Origin: JBBTWV01 sp038062615 | Lineage (GTDB): Bacteria > Patescibacteriota > Gracilibacteria > UBA1369 > UM-FILTER-53-11 | Assembly (NCBI GenBank): GCA_038062615.1 | Contig: JBBTWV010000038.1 | Span: forward strand, 1 to 30,024 | DNA: 30,024 bases | Direction of reading: 5' to 3' | Shown here: positions 24,548 to 30,024 of the stretch, one piece after another | How the letters are laid out: every line of letters starts with the position of its first letter | How positions within the stretch are numbered: the stretch's first letter is position 1 | Notes under the pieces: generated by a model | Seen by the model: only the letters and a program-made list of their open reading frames with translations | Databases searched by the model: none | Told to the model about the DNA's origin: nothing | Made by a program: the position numbers and the translations under genes

Positions 24548-26065
24548 TTAGGCCGCTTCTTTTTGTAAATCCAGTCGCAGATCCGTTTTACGCACGGCTT
24601 TTTCCATTTGGCGTCGATCGGCCCCGGGAAGCCTTTGCGAAGCCATTTCTACGACCCGCGCCACGAGCTCGTCATGTTGCGGATCAACCACTTCGTCTTG
24701 AAACCTTTCGGCACTGACTTCCTCGCGATGACGATTTTTCAGCGTAGCATTATTGGTTTTAGCATCTGGCCTCGCCAATTTATTGTTTTCTTTAAGCCAT
24801 TGTTTGAGACCAAAACGCTCATCTCCATGCATCTTGAGTTCTTCCACAATAATTTCTTGGTGGTCATCAATTTCTGCGCCGCGTTCCTCTGCTTTTTCAA
24901 CCATCGTATCGGTTTTTCTTGTATCACTTGTAAGCTCTTCACGCCTGCGGAGAGTAGACATCGTTTGAATCAATGTAAAAACCGAACGTTGCTGATGGAG
25001 CGAAGGATCATGCAATGTTTTTTGAATGGTGGTTTGCAATACTGCATCAGGATAAGAATTTTTTCCAAGCGTATGTGCCTTCGCGCCGCTTTGTTCTTGT
25101 CCGATTTCTGCTAAAAGCTCTTTGCGTTTATCTAAATCACGATTCTTAAATTTGAACTCGTAGGGCTTGCGAATATTTGGATCCAGCGCTAAAAATGCAT
25201 CGCGCGTATCAATTCTCTCTTTCATGCGCGTATGGAGGTCCGATTTCCATTGCATATTTTTTTGCTGTTCCGGCGACAAATTCTCAAACCAGGCATCATG
25301 CGCCATTTTGCTGGAAGGTGCCAATAAATTTTCTTCCACCATCCTCTGACTTTCCAATTTGAAATCCTTAACAATATCTTGTGACTCCGCCCCTTCTGAC
25401 GCCTTATTGCCTTTTCCGACAGCCTTGATATTTTTAAGGAACGCCTCACGATCTCTTAAGTTGAGTTCTTTAAACTCTTTCCAGTGTTTTTCTTGAATTT
25501 TTTCCGGCAGTTTATGGAAGGCATTCTTGAGCTCTTCGTGTTTCTTGCCAAGTTTTTCAACGAGTGCAAGCCGTTCTTCTACACCTAATTTTGCATACTG
25601 AGGATTTGCTGCGCGCTCCGCTGATGGAATACGCTCCCATGCTTTCTTTGCTTTTTTACGATCTTCTATTTTAAAGAATGGCTGTTTGATGATCTCCTCC
25701 CGTTTATCAAAAGGTTCATCCAAAAGCCATTTGATGTACAGCGCCTTAGCCGCAGGGTCGCTAGAAAAAAGCTCCTCCTTTATGAGATTATCAATGATCC
25801 CGGCATATGCCTCCGTCTGCTTTCTCACGGCTTCTTTTGCCTCCGGACTTTTGATGTACTCTAAATTTGCCCGCAAGTGTTCAGGATTCAGTTCGCTTGG
25901 CGGTTTTTCTCCAAGCTTCTTCAGCGAATGTTCAACGTCCACTTTCGGCAAGCCGCTTTCCATCAATGCACTGCGGTATTGCGAAAGAAGAGTATTTACC
26001 TGCTGTGACCTTTGCTGGGGATCATCAGCAGATTCAAGTTGGTTGGCTAAAGCTTCTTGGGCCAT
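24548..26065 (-). CDS. Hypothetical 505-aa charged helical protein with degenerate repeats
   Basis: Unrecognised, almost entirely helical and very rich in K, E, R and Q, with no membrane segment. A degenerate motif recurs, roughly aromatic-x-K-...-R-x-x-hydrophobic pair: DKREEIIKQP (about 120-129), EERLALVEKL (163-172), RDREAFLKNI (204-213), DTRDAFLALD (286-295), DKRKELLAEI (312-321). This suggests a superhelical array of short repeats, perhaps a scaffold. The C-terminal third is a coiled-coil-like basic stretch. An extended -10 lies only 8 nt before the ATG. It ends 3 bp from the convergent 712-aa gene; whether the two proteins interact is unknown. Confidence 0.8.
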   Translation of the reverse strand: MAQEALANQLESADDPQQRSQQVNTLLSQYRSALMESGLPKVDVEHSLKKLGEKPPSELNPEHLRANLEYIKSPEAKEAVRKQTEAYAGIIDNLIKEELFSSDPAAKALYIKWLLDEPFDKREEIIKQPFFKIEDRKKAKKAWERIPSAERAANPQYAKLGVEERLALVEKLGKKHEELKNAFHKLPEKIQEKHWKEFKELNLRDREAFLKNIKAVGKGNKASEGAESQDIVKDFKLESQRMVEENLLAPSSKMAHDAWFENLSPEQQKNMQWKSDLHTRMKERIDTRDAFLALDPNIRKPYEFKFKNRDLDKRKELLAEIGQEQSGAKAHTLGKNSYPDAVLQTTIQKTLHDPSLHQQRSVFTLIQTMSTLRRREELTSDTRKTDTMVEKAEERGAEIDDHQEIIVEELKMHGDERFGLKQWLKENNKLARPDAKTNNATLKNRHREEVSAERFQDEVVDPQHDELVARVVEMASQRLPGADRRQMEKAVRKTDLRLDLQKEAA

Positions 26066-26219
26066 GGGAAGCCATTATATCAGAAAAAATTGCCGGAACG
26101 TTGCCTGGGCATTCGAATCCGCAATATAAATTGTAAGTTGCAACCCAAGCCGCTGGATCAGCAGACATAAAAATAGACTGCCGATTAGCTTTAATCATGC
26201 AAATAGTTTCCATATCCAT
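26034..26219 (-). CDS. Possible small ORF, 61 aa
   Basis: Open frame with protein-like composition (MDMETICMIKANRQSIF..., SADPAAWVATYNLYCGFECPG) filling the 129-bp gap between two minus-strand genes. It overlaps the end of the membrane-protein gene by 25 bp and the start of the 505-aa gene by 32 bp. The promoter candidate of the 505-aa gene lies inside it. It may be a real small gene or a remnant; no family recognised. Confidence 0.25.
   Translation of the reverse strand: MDMETICMIKANRQSIFMSADPAAWVATYNLYCGFECPGNVPAIFSDIMASHGPRSFSQPT
26074..26082 (-). promoter_or_regulatory. Extended -10 promoter for the 505-aa protein gene
   Basis: Minus strand TGA-TATAAT, a perfect extended -10, 8 nt before the ATG at 26065. 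No good -35. Transcription would start at or within 1-2 nt of the start codon. Confidence 0.55.
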
Positions 26220-26797
26220 TTCATTGATAGGTGGATTGGAATGATAAGAACTAGCGAAAGTAAAAATTGGCCAATTTTTACTAAGCCACCTTCTGATCCA
26301 AAATCAATCGGGAAAAGTAATATAGCTACAATTGGGAGTGCCATCAGCAGTGATTTTGTTGCCGAGTGAGGGATCCATATTGTATTGACAGGCTGCGACG
26401 GTTGAAACAAAAGAGCCACTACTCCCGCAATAATGAGCAGCCAACTATTAACAATAATTATTAATTCAAAGATTTCGTCGTTTGGATATATGATCATTAT
26501 CAGCCCATATAAGCCGATAGCAATAGCAAAGCTAAAATGAATCAGCGCTCCCGCTTGGAAATGTGCCTTTTCTTTCTTTAGAAGATAAAAGATCCCTAAA
26601 ATAGCCATAATGGGTATGAACCATAGGTAGCCATATTTCACATTAAAATAGTTGTCATTTATTCCAGGTCTATAATCGAACTTTGAAAATACTCCTTCGG
26701 TAATAACTTGATTAATTATGGGGTGAGCATACAGATACACTAGGCCTGCACCAACGAGGAGGAATATCCCAGCATATTTTAAAATACTTCGTTTCAT
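26195..26797 (-). CDS. Polytopic membrane protein of unknown function
   Basis: A 200-residue protein, mostly hydrophobic, with about five to six membrane helices: ILKYAGIFLLVGAGLVYLY, YLWFIPIMAILGIFYLL, a run through FSFAIAIGLYGLIMII, IIIVNSWLLIIAGVVALLF, LLMALPIVAILLFPI, and a last one before the basic C-terminus. The ATG at 26797 (MKRSILKY) is preferred, as it gives a basic start followed at once by a helix. A GTG at 26830 would add 11 residues. The gene is AT-rich compared with the wall genes, in keeping with the surrounding accessory stretch. A TATAAT lies about 42 nt upstream without a clear -35. Function unknown. Confidence 0.75.
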   Translation of the reverse strand: MKRSILKYAGIFLLVGAGLVYLYAHPIINQVITEGVFSKFDYRPGINDNYFNVKYGYLWFIPIMAILGIFYLLKKEKAHFQAGALIHFSFAIAIGLYGLIMIIYPNDEIFELIIIVNSWLLIIAGVVALLFQPSQPVNTIWIPHSATKSLLMALPIVAILLFPIDFGSEGGLVKIGQFLLSLVLIIPIHLSMKWIWKLFA

Positions 26798-26840
26798 ATT
26801 TGTTGCATTAGAAAGGCCAAAATATTTCACTTAATCTGGA

Positions 26841-27023
26841 TTATACGCCGATCCCAGAGTTTTTATCACGTGGAAAAATAATTTCCGGTGGCCTTGCGTG
26901 AATATTAATTTCTGCTTTGGTTTCCGCGTGCAGACGCATCGGCCCCAAATCCCATTCTGCAGTGCACCATGTGGACTCGTAATGAAATGCTAAGTTGTCA
27001 AATTTTGGATGGGAAGGGTTTGA
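26841..27023 (-). pseudogene. Possible truncated gene remnant
   Basis: The 223-bp gap before hicA contains a 60-codon open stretch on the minus strand with gene-like composition (DNLAFHYESTWCTAEWDLGP, ETKAEINIHARPPEIIFPRD) ending in TAA at 26841-26843. It has no good start codon and its open part stops exactly at the hicA promoter -35. It may be the 3' end of a gene whose front was lost when hicAB arrived. An open frame of this length can also occur by chance, so confidence is low; no family recognised. Confidence 0.3.
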
Positions 27024-27048
27024 CTATTGATATCAATTTTGCTATCAT
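27020..27048 (+). promoter_or_regulatory. hicAB promoter with palindromic operator in the spacer
   Basis: TTGACT (27020-27025), 17-bp spacer, TATCAT (27043-27048). The spacer holds a perfect 10-bp palindrome, TTGATATCAA (27027-27036), well placed as the HicB operator. The -10 ends 6 nt before the GTG start of hicA, so the mRNA should begin at or next to the start codon. Confidence 0.75.
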
Positions 27049-27054
27049 ATCCCT

Positions 27055-27285
27055 GTGAATATTAAGGAACTCAGAGTGCTCCTTGAGAATCCCCATGAAC
27101 TCCTCTTCCGAGAGGTCCAGGTTATCCTCTATAGTTTTGGATATCACCTCATGAACTCTCGCGGAAGCCATTTTCGTTTTAAGAAAAAGAATTTTCCATC
27201 CATTACCATCGTAGTTCATAATAAAAAGGTCAAGATATGGTACGTAAAAACCCTTAGCAAAATTTTACTAACTCAACTTCCATGA
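27055..27285 (+). CDS. hicA: HicA-family toxin
   Basis: A 76-residue HicA-type mRNA interferase. After an N-terminal segment (1-18) comes the dsRBD-like core: VQVILYSFGYHLMNSRGSHFRF with the catalytic His39 in the family's GSH motif, then a strand hairpin ending ITIVVHNKK, and a last helix VKTLSKILL. The toxin cleaves RNA until held by HicB. The start is GTG at 27055, the only good one, and a complete promoter ends 6 nt before it, so translation of a leaderless message is likely. It overlaps hicB by 4 bp (ATGA), the usual translational coupling in hicAB operons. Confidence 0.88.
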   Translation: MNIKELRVLLENPHELLFREVQVILYSFGYHLMNSRGSHFRFKKKNFPSITIVVHNKKVKIWYVKTLSKILLTQLP

Positions 27286-27623
27286 AAAAGAAGCCCATCC
27301 AATACGATTACTATGTTCATTCACTCAGTGAAGATGACACCTCCGCGTATCAAGCCATTATTCCGGCTTTTGATAATGCTGTGGTATTTGGAGATACTCT
27401 TGATGAACTTGAAGAAGGCATTCGTTTTACGATTGAGTCCGAAATTGCTGAGCGAAAGAAGCTTAAAAAGCCCATCCCGGAGCCAGAAAAGAAGACCAAG
27501 TTTAATGGCAAAATTCTTATTCGCATCACGCCATTGCTTCACGAAAAAATCGTGCTAGAAGCCAAAGCCAAAGGGAAAAGTCTTAATGGGTACGTGGAAG
27601 AAAGGCTTAAAAAAAGTTCTTAA
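27282..27623 (+). CDS. hicB: HicB-family antitoxin
   Basis: A 113-residue antitoxin. The N-terminal HicB fold (about 1-65) carries YQAIIPAFDNAVVFGDTLDELEEGI, the family's strand-strand-helix signature. The C-terminal part (about 77-113, ILIRITPLLHEKIVLEAKAK then SLNGYVEERL) reads as a ribbon-helix-helix DNA-binding module of the Arc/HicB type. It should bind HicA and repress the operon, plausibly at the TTGATATCAA palindrome between the -35 and -10. Start ATG overlaps the hicA stop. The linker is rich in K, P and E. Confidence 0.88.
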   Translation: MKKKPIQYDYYVHSLSEDDTSAYQAIIPAFDNAVVFGDTLDELEEGIRFTIESEIAERKKLKKPIPEPEKKTKFNGKILIRITPLLHEKIVLEAKAKGKSLNGYVEERLKKSS

Positions 27624-27640
27624 AGGCGCGTAACGTATGG

Positions 27641-27658
27641 TGAGTCTCGACGAGCTCA
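27641..27658. repeat. Imperfect palindrome after hicB
   Basis: TGAG-T-CTCG-A-CGAG-CTCA forms an 8-bp stem with one bulge. Five T (27667-27671) follow some 8 nt later on the plus strand, so it might end hicAB transcription. It also resembles short intergenic repeats of the CTCGAC...GCTCAGTGCGAC kind known from other genomes. Confidence 0.35.
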
Positions 27659-27720
27659 GTGCGACATTTTTATTATCCCGCATAGCTTCTTTACATCATT
27701 GCAAGTTTGTCACATAAATC

Positions 27721-27734
27721 TGTTCACGTGAACA
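27721..27734. promoter_or_regulatory. 14-bp perfect palindrome between convergent genes
   Basis: TGTTCACGTGAACA is perfectly symmetric, in the 129-bp gap between hicB and the convergent nuclease-like gene. It looks like a repressor-binding site but no promoter is adjacent, so its role is unclear. Confidence 0.4.
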
Positions 27735-27752
27735 CGAATGTGAAATGAAAAA

Positions 27753-28487
27753 CTAAATGGTCAAGTTTGAAAATATCACTTTCGAAGGATTGTAATTTTC
27801 AAAGCAATGCAGCCTAATACCCCTTTCCAGTAGAAGATCTGCCTCGGGTTTTATAATTTTTTCAGCGATATCTTCTATTATTTGCAAACTATATGAGAAT
27901 CTTAGGTCGAAATGAATATTAAGACAGATAATTTTGGTATCTGCTTCTATTGTATTTAATTGTCCGATTGCCTCTTCTAGTTTGTGCTGCAATTTCCGAA
28001 GAAAAGGGTTTATTGATGAGTCTCTGTTTAAGATATATTCATCATTTTCACGTGTCAGCAAAGTTACAACTTCTAGGGGTTTGCGATTTTTTTTATCGGC
28101 ATTATCGAATTCTGAATTACGAATATTTTTACATTCCATGATTGCATGTGTACCGAGTTTTCTACCTTCGATGTCAGGAGTTTGAACTGTCGTTTTTGGA
28201 ATAAACTCAGGTTTATAACCATAATCGTAAAGAACTTTGCAGCCAAGGAGTTCAACAAATACATCTAAAGCCTGATTATGATATTCGTCTTTCCAGGTAG
28301 TTTTTTCTCTAATAATTTCGTCGATTTTTTCTTTTGCAGAAACTCTATCTACATTGCTCAATGCTTTTAGGGCATTTTCTACATACTCGTTATAGGCAGG
28401 GTTTATTAGAATCCATTGTTTATCTTTAGTTAATCGGATTGCATTTGTGGAAAATTCTTTTGTTAGCTCATTGAAACAGGGGTGCAT
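27753..28487 (-). CDS. PD-(D/E)XK nuclease-like protein
   Basis: A 244-residue AT-rich gene. Counting from the ATG at 28487, residues about 75-125 hold a restriction-endonuclease-like core. A helix with Glu79 (ALDVFVELLGCKVLYDYGY) is followed by PKTTVQTPDIEG with Asp105 and a strand ending AIMECKN with Glu118 and Lys120, that is PD-x12-ExK. The rest is helical with a late LNIHFDLRFSYSLQIIEDI strand-helix. Such folds serve restriction enzymes, repair nucleases and mobile-element proteins. No methyltransferase partner adjoins it, so it is either an orphan or acts alone. A GTG at 28496 would add three residues. AT-rich composition and the hicAB neighbour suggest acquired DNA. Confidence 0.72.
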   Translation of the reverse strand: MHPCFNELTKEFSTNAIRLTKDKQWILINPAYNEYVENALKALSNVDRVSAKEKIDEIIREKTTWKDEYHNQALDVFVELLGCKVLYDYGYKPEFIPKTTVQTPDIEGRKLGTHAIMECKNIRNSEFDNADKKNRKPLEVVTLLTRENDEYILNRDSSINPFLRKLQHKLEEAIGQLNTIEADTKIICLNIHFDLRFSYSLQIIEDIAEKIIKPEADLLLERGIRLHCFENYNPSKVIFSNLTI

Positions 28488-28526
28488 ATAAAACACAGAA
28501 TTTATTACTACTAAATTGGCCTATTC

Positions 28527-30024
28527 TTAGCTGCATCCACTCGTCTCTCCGCACTCCAAGCACTTATAGCAAGCCCCGTTGCGAATCATCACAATGCCGC
28601 AGGTGCCGCACATAGGAGCATCTTCGTTGTTTAAAGCCAAAACTTTGTTGGTCTGCAGTTTAAGAAGTTGTTCCTTAGTGCGTGGAGAGACCACCGATGC
28701 ATGGCCGCGTTCCAGCAGGGAAGTCGCACTCGCCGTGGGCATGGAAGATCTTTCTTCGCTCACTGATTCGGCCGGCAGTCTTTGCAAATGCACGGGATTG
28801 GTTTCAGCATAAGCACGTTCGATGAGTTCTTCATTGTGATATTTTTTAGCGACTTCCTTTGGTAGGAACTTCAGCGCCAAGTAGCGTCCGATATAATCCA
28901 CAATGGATTTCACGAGCGGAATGTTTTTATTGCCCGTCATGCCGGATGGCTCAAAACGGGAATGGGTGAACTTGCCCACCAAAACCTCGAGCGGTACGCC
29001 GTACTGCAAACAGAGCGAGATCGTCAGCGCAAGGGCATCCATAATACCGGAAAGCGTGGAGCCTTCTTTACTCATTTTGATAAAGATTTCGCCGGGTGTG
29101 CCGTCATCATACAAACCAACCGTGAGGTAGCCTTCATGATTGGCCACCACGAACTTGTGCGTGAGGGAATGCCGTTCGGTGGCGAGCTTTCGGCGCACTG
29201 GTTTGCGCAGTTCCTGCTCTATAGCTTTGGCAACTTGCTCTGCGTCAACCGTTTCATCCGAATCATTTTCGTCAAATTTAAAGAGCGTGCTGTATGTGTT
29301 ATCAGACGCCGAAGTATTGAGCGGCTGGCTTAACTTGCTGCCATCGCGATAGAGCGCCACAGCTTTGAGCATGTACTCCCAGCTGAGGAAGTAGGCCTTT
29401 GTGACGTCCTCAATGGTGGACTCTTCGGGCATGTTGATGGTTTTGCTGATGGCACCGGAAATAAATGGTTGTGCCGCGGCCATCATGCGCAAGTGAGCAA
29501 TCCATGGAATGTAGCGCTGACCTTTTTTCCCGCAACGATTGGCGCAATCAAAAATAGGGTAGTGAATTTCTTTGAGGTGCGGAGCGCCTTCAATAGTCAT
29601 GGTACCGCAAATATATTCGTTGGCAGCTTCAATTTGTTCTTTGGTGAAGCCAAGAACCGATAAAATATCGAGCTTTGGGTCGGCCAACATCTCCTCGGTA
29701 ATTCCCAAAACGTTTTTGCAAAACTCATCGCCCAGAACAAAGCGGTTAAAGGCAAAACCGAGTTCAAAAATAGAAGGAAGTTGAGCCTCAATGGCAAAAA
29801 GTTCTTTGTCGGTAAAGCCATGAGACTTGAGCGTCTCTTTATTAGTGGAAGGGCAGCCTTCAAATGTTCCATGTCCCTTGAGGTAGTTTTCCATGTCAGT
29901 GATCTGCTCCTTTGTATAACCAAGTGCCCTGAGGGCTTTGTTAACAGACTGATTCACAATCTTAAAGTAGCCGCCACCCACCAACTTTTTAAATTTCACG
30001 AGCGCGAAATCGGGTTCAATACCG
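28527..30024 (-). CDS. nrdJ: B12-dependent (class II) ribonucleotide reductase, C-terminal part
   Basis: Adenosylcobalamin-dependent enzyme that makes deoxyribonucleotides without oxygen. The frame is open to the window edge (GIEPDFALVKFKKLVGGG), so the gene continues beyond 30024 and the GTG at 29999 is internal. Class II signatures: AAQPFISGAISKTINMPEE, EYMLKAVALYRDGSKLSQPL, GYLTVGLYDDGTPGEIFIKM, TLSGIMDALALTISLCLQYG and FTHSRFEPSGMTGN. The tail ends in a CGTCG...CYKCLECG zinc-ribbon, normal for the long NrdJ form. Residues about 20-120 of the visible part contain repeated LGxTxEQI motifs also found in this family. The upstream regulatory region, where a cobalamin riboswitch might be, is outside the window. 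Confidence 0.95.
   Translation of the reverse strand, partial: GIEPDFALVKFKKLVGGGYFKIVNQSVNKALRALGYTKEQITDMENYLKGHGTFEGCPSTNKETLKSHGFTDKELFAIEAQLPSIFELGFAFNRFVLGDEFCKNVLGITEEMLADPKLDILSVLGFTKEQIEAANEYICGTMTIEGAPHLKEIHYPIFDCANRCGKKGQRYIPWIAHLRMMAAAQPFISGAISKTINMPEESTIEDVTKAYFLSWEYMLKAVALYRDGSKLSQPLNTSASDNTYSTLFKFDENDSDETVDAEQVAKAIEQELRKPVRRKLATERHSLTHKFVVANHEGYLTVGLYDDGTPGEIFIKMSKEGSTLSGIMDALALTISLCLQYGVPLEVLVGKFTHSRFEPSGMTGNKNIPLVKSIVDYIGRYLALKFLPKEVAKKYHNEELIERAYAETNPVHLQRLPAESVSEERSSMPTASATSLLERGHASVVSPRTKEQLLKLQTNKVLALNNEDAPMCGTCGIVMIRNGACYKCLECGETSGCS

Noticed and set aside
26105..26125. tRNA T-arm-like ATTCGAATCC
   Set aside because: No acceptor, D or anticodon arms could be built around it.
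26998..27219. 73-codon minus-strand ORF opposite hicA
   Set aside because: Protein-like in look, but it lies antisense to a clear HicA gene with a promoter and coupled hicB, so it is a shadow.
1..30024. TGA recoding as glycine (as in Gracilibacteria/Absconditabacteria)
   Set aside because: TGA ends well-recognised proteins at their expected lengths, such as FBPase, so the standard code applies.
1..30024. CRISPR arrays or complete insertion sequences
   Set aside because: No regularly spaced repeat arrays and no transposase-like gene were found.

Overview
This looks like a bacterial chromosome segment that uses the standard code: TGA ends several clear genes (class I FBPase, CAP protein, comEC). 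The gene set suggests a member of the Candidate Phyla Radiation (Patescibacteria). Pointers are a single comEC without a metallo-beta-lactamase part, a cysteine-rich repeat protein of a type I associate with these genomes, two small toxin-antitoxin pairs, few recognisable Shine-Dalgarno sequences and many unfamiliar membrane or helical proteins. That placement is inference; no rRNA or other marker is in the window. A 10-base N run at 21844-21853 shows the window comes from a scaffolded assembly.

Layout. 1-1044: end of rsmH and an ftsL-like gene, the start of a division/wall cluster that does not continue here. 1092-4481: an unknown gene, class I fructose-bisphosphate aldolase (minus), a RelB/RelE-type pair and class I fructose-1,6-bisphosphatase. 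4550-10427: a plus-strand run with a membrane-anchored HExxH protein, a membrane-fused spermidine-synthase-like protein, an ECF-type sigma factor and a large FecR-domain membrane protein. 10369-16385: a minus-strand cell-wall block (CAP-domain protein, LytR-CpsA-Psr protein, D,D-carboxypeptidase, mraY) with a 162-bp foldback element just upstream of mraY. 16452-21179: lipoprotein, cysteine-rich protein, a tandem pair of unknown paralogues, comEC. 21134-22283: two paralogous membrane-anchored methyltransferases, one broken by the N gap. 22406-26065: two large unknown proteins that converge with 3 bp between them. 26034-28487: AT-rich accessory stretch with a membrane protein, possible gene fragments, hicAB and a lone PD-(D/E)XK nuclease-like gene. 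28527-30024: C-terminal part of a B12-dependent ribonucleotide reductase.

How the genes fit together. Aldolase and FBPase are consecutive gluconeogenic steps. RsmH, FtsL, MraY, DacA-like, LCP and CAP proteins serve division and the cell envelope. The sigma factor and FecR protein probably form a membrane-to-transcription signalling pair. ComEC implies DNA uptake. A recurring signal is an extended -10 box (TGn-TATAAT-like) or a full promoter ending only 6-10 nt before the start codon. It is seen at hicA, mraY, the LCP gene, one methyltransferase and the 505-aa helical protein, and predicts leaderless or nearly leaderless mRNAs.

No tRNA, rRNA, CRISPR array or complete insertion sequence was recognised.
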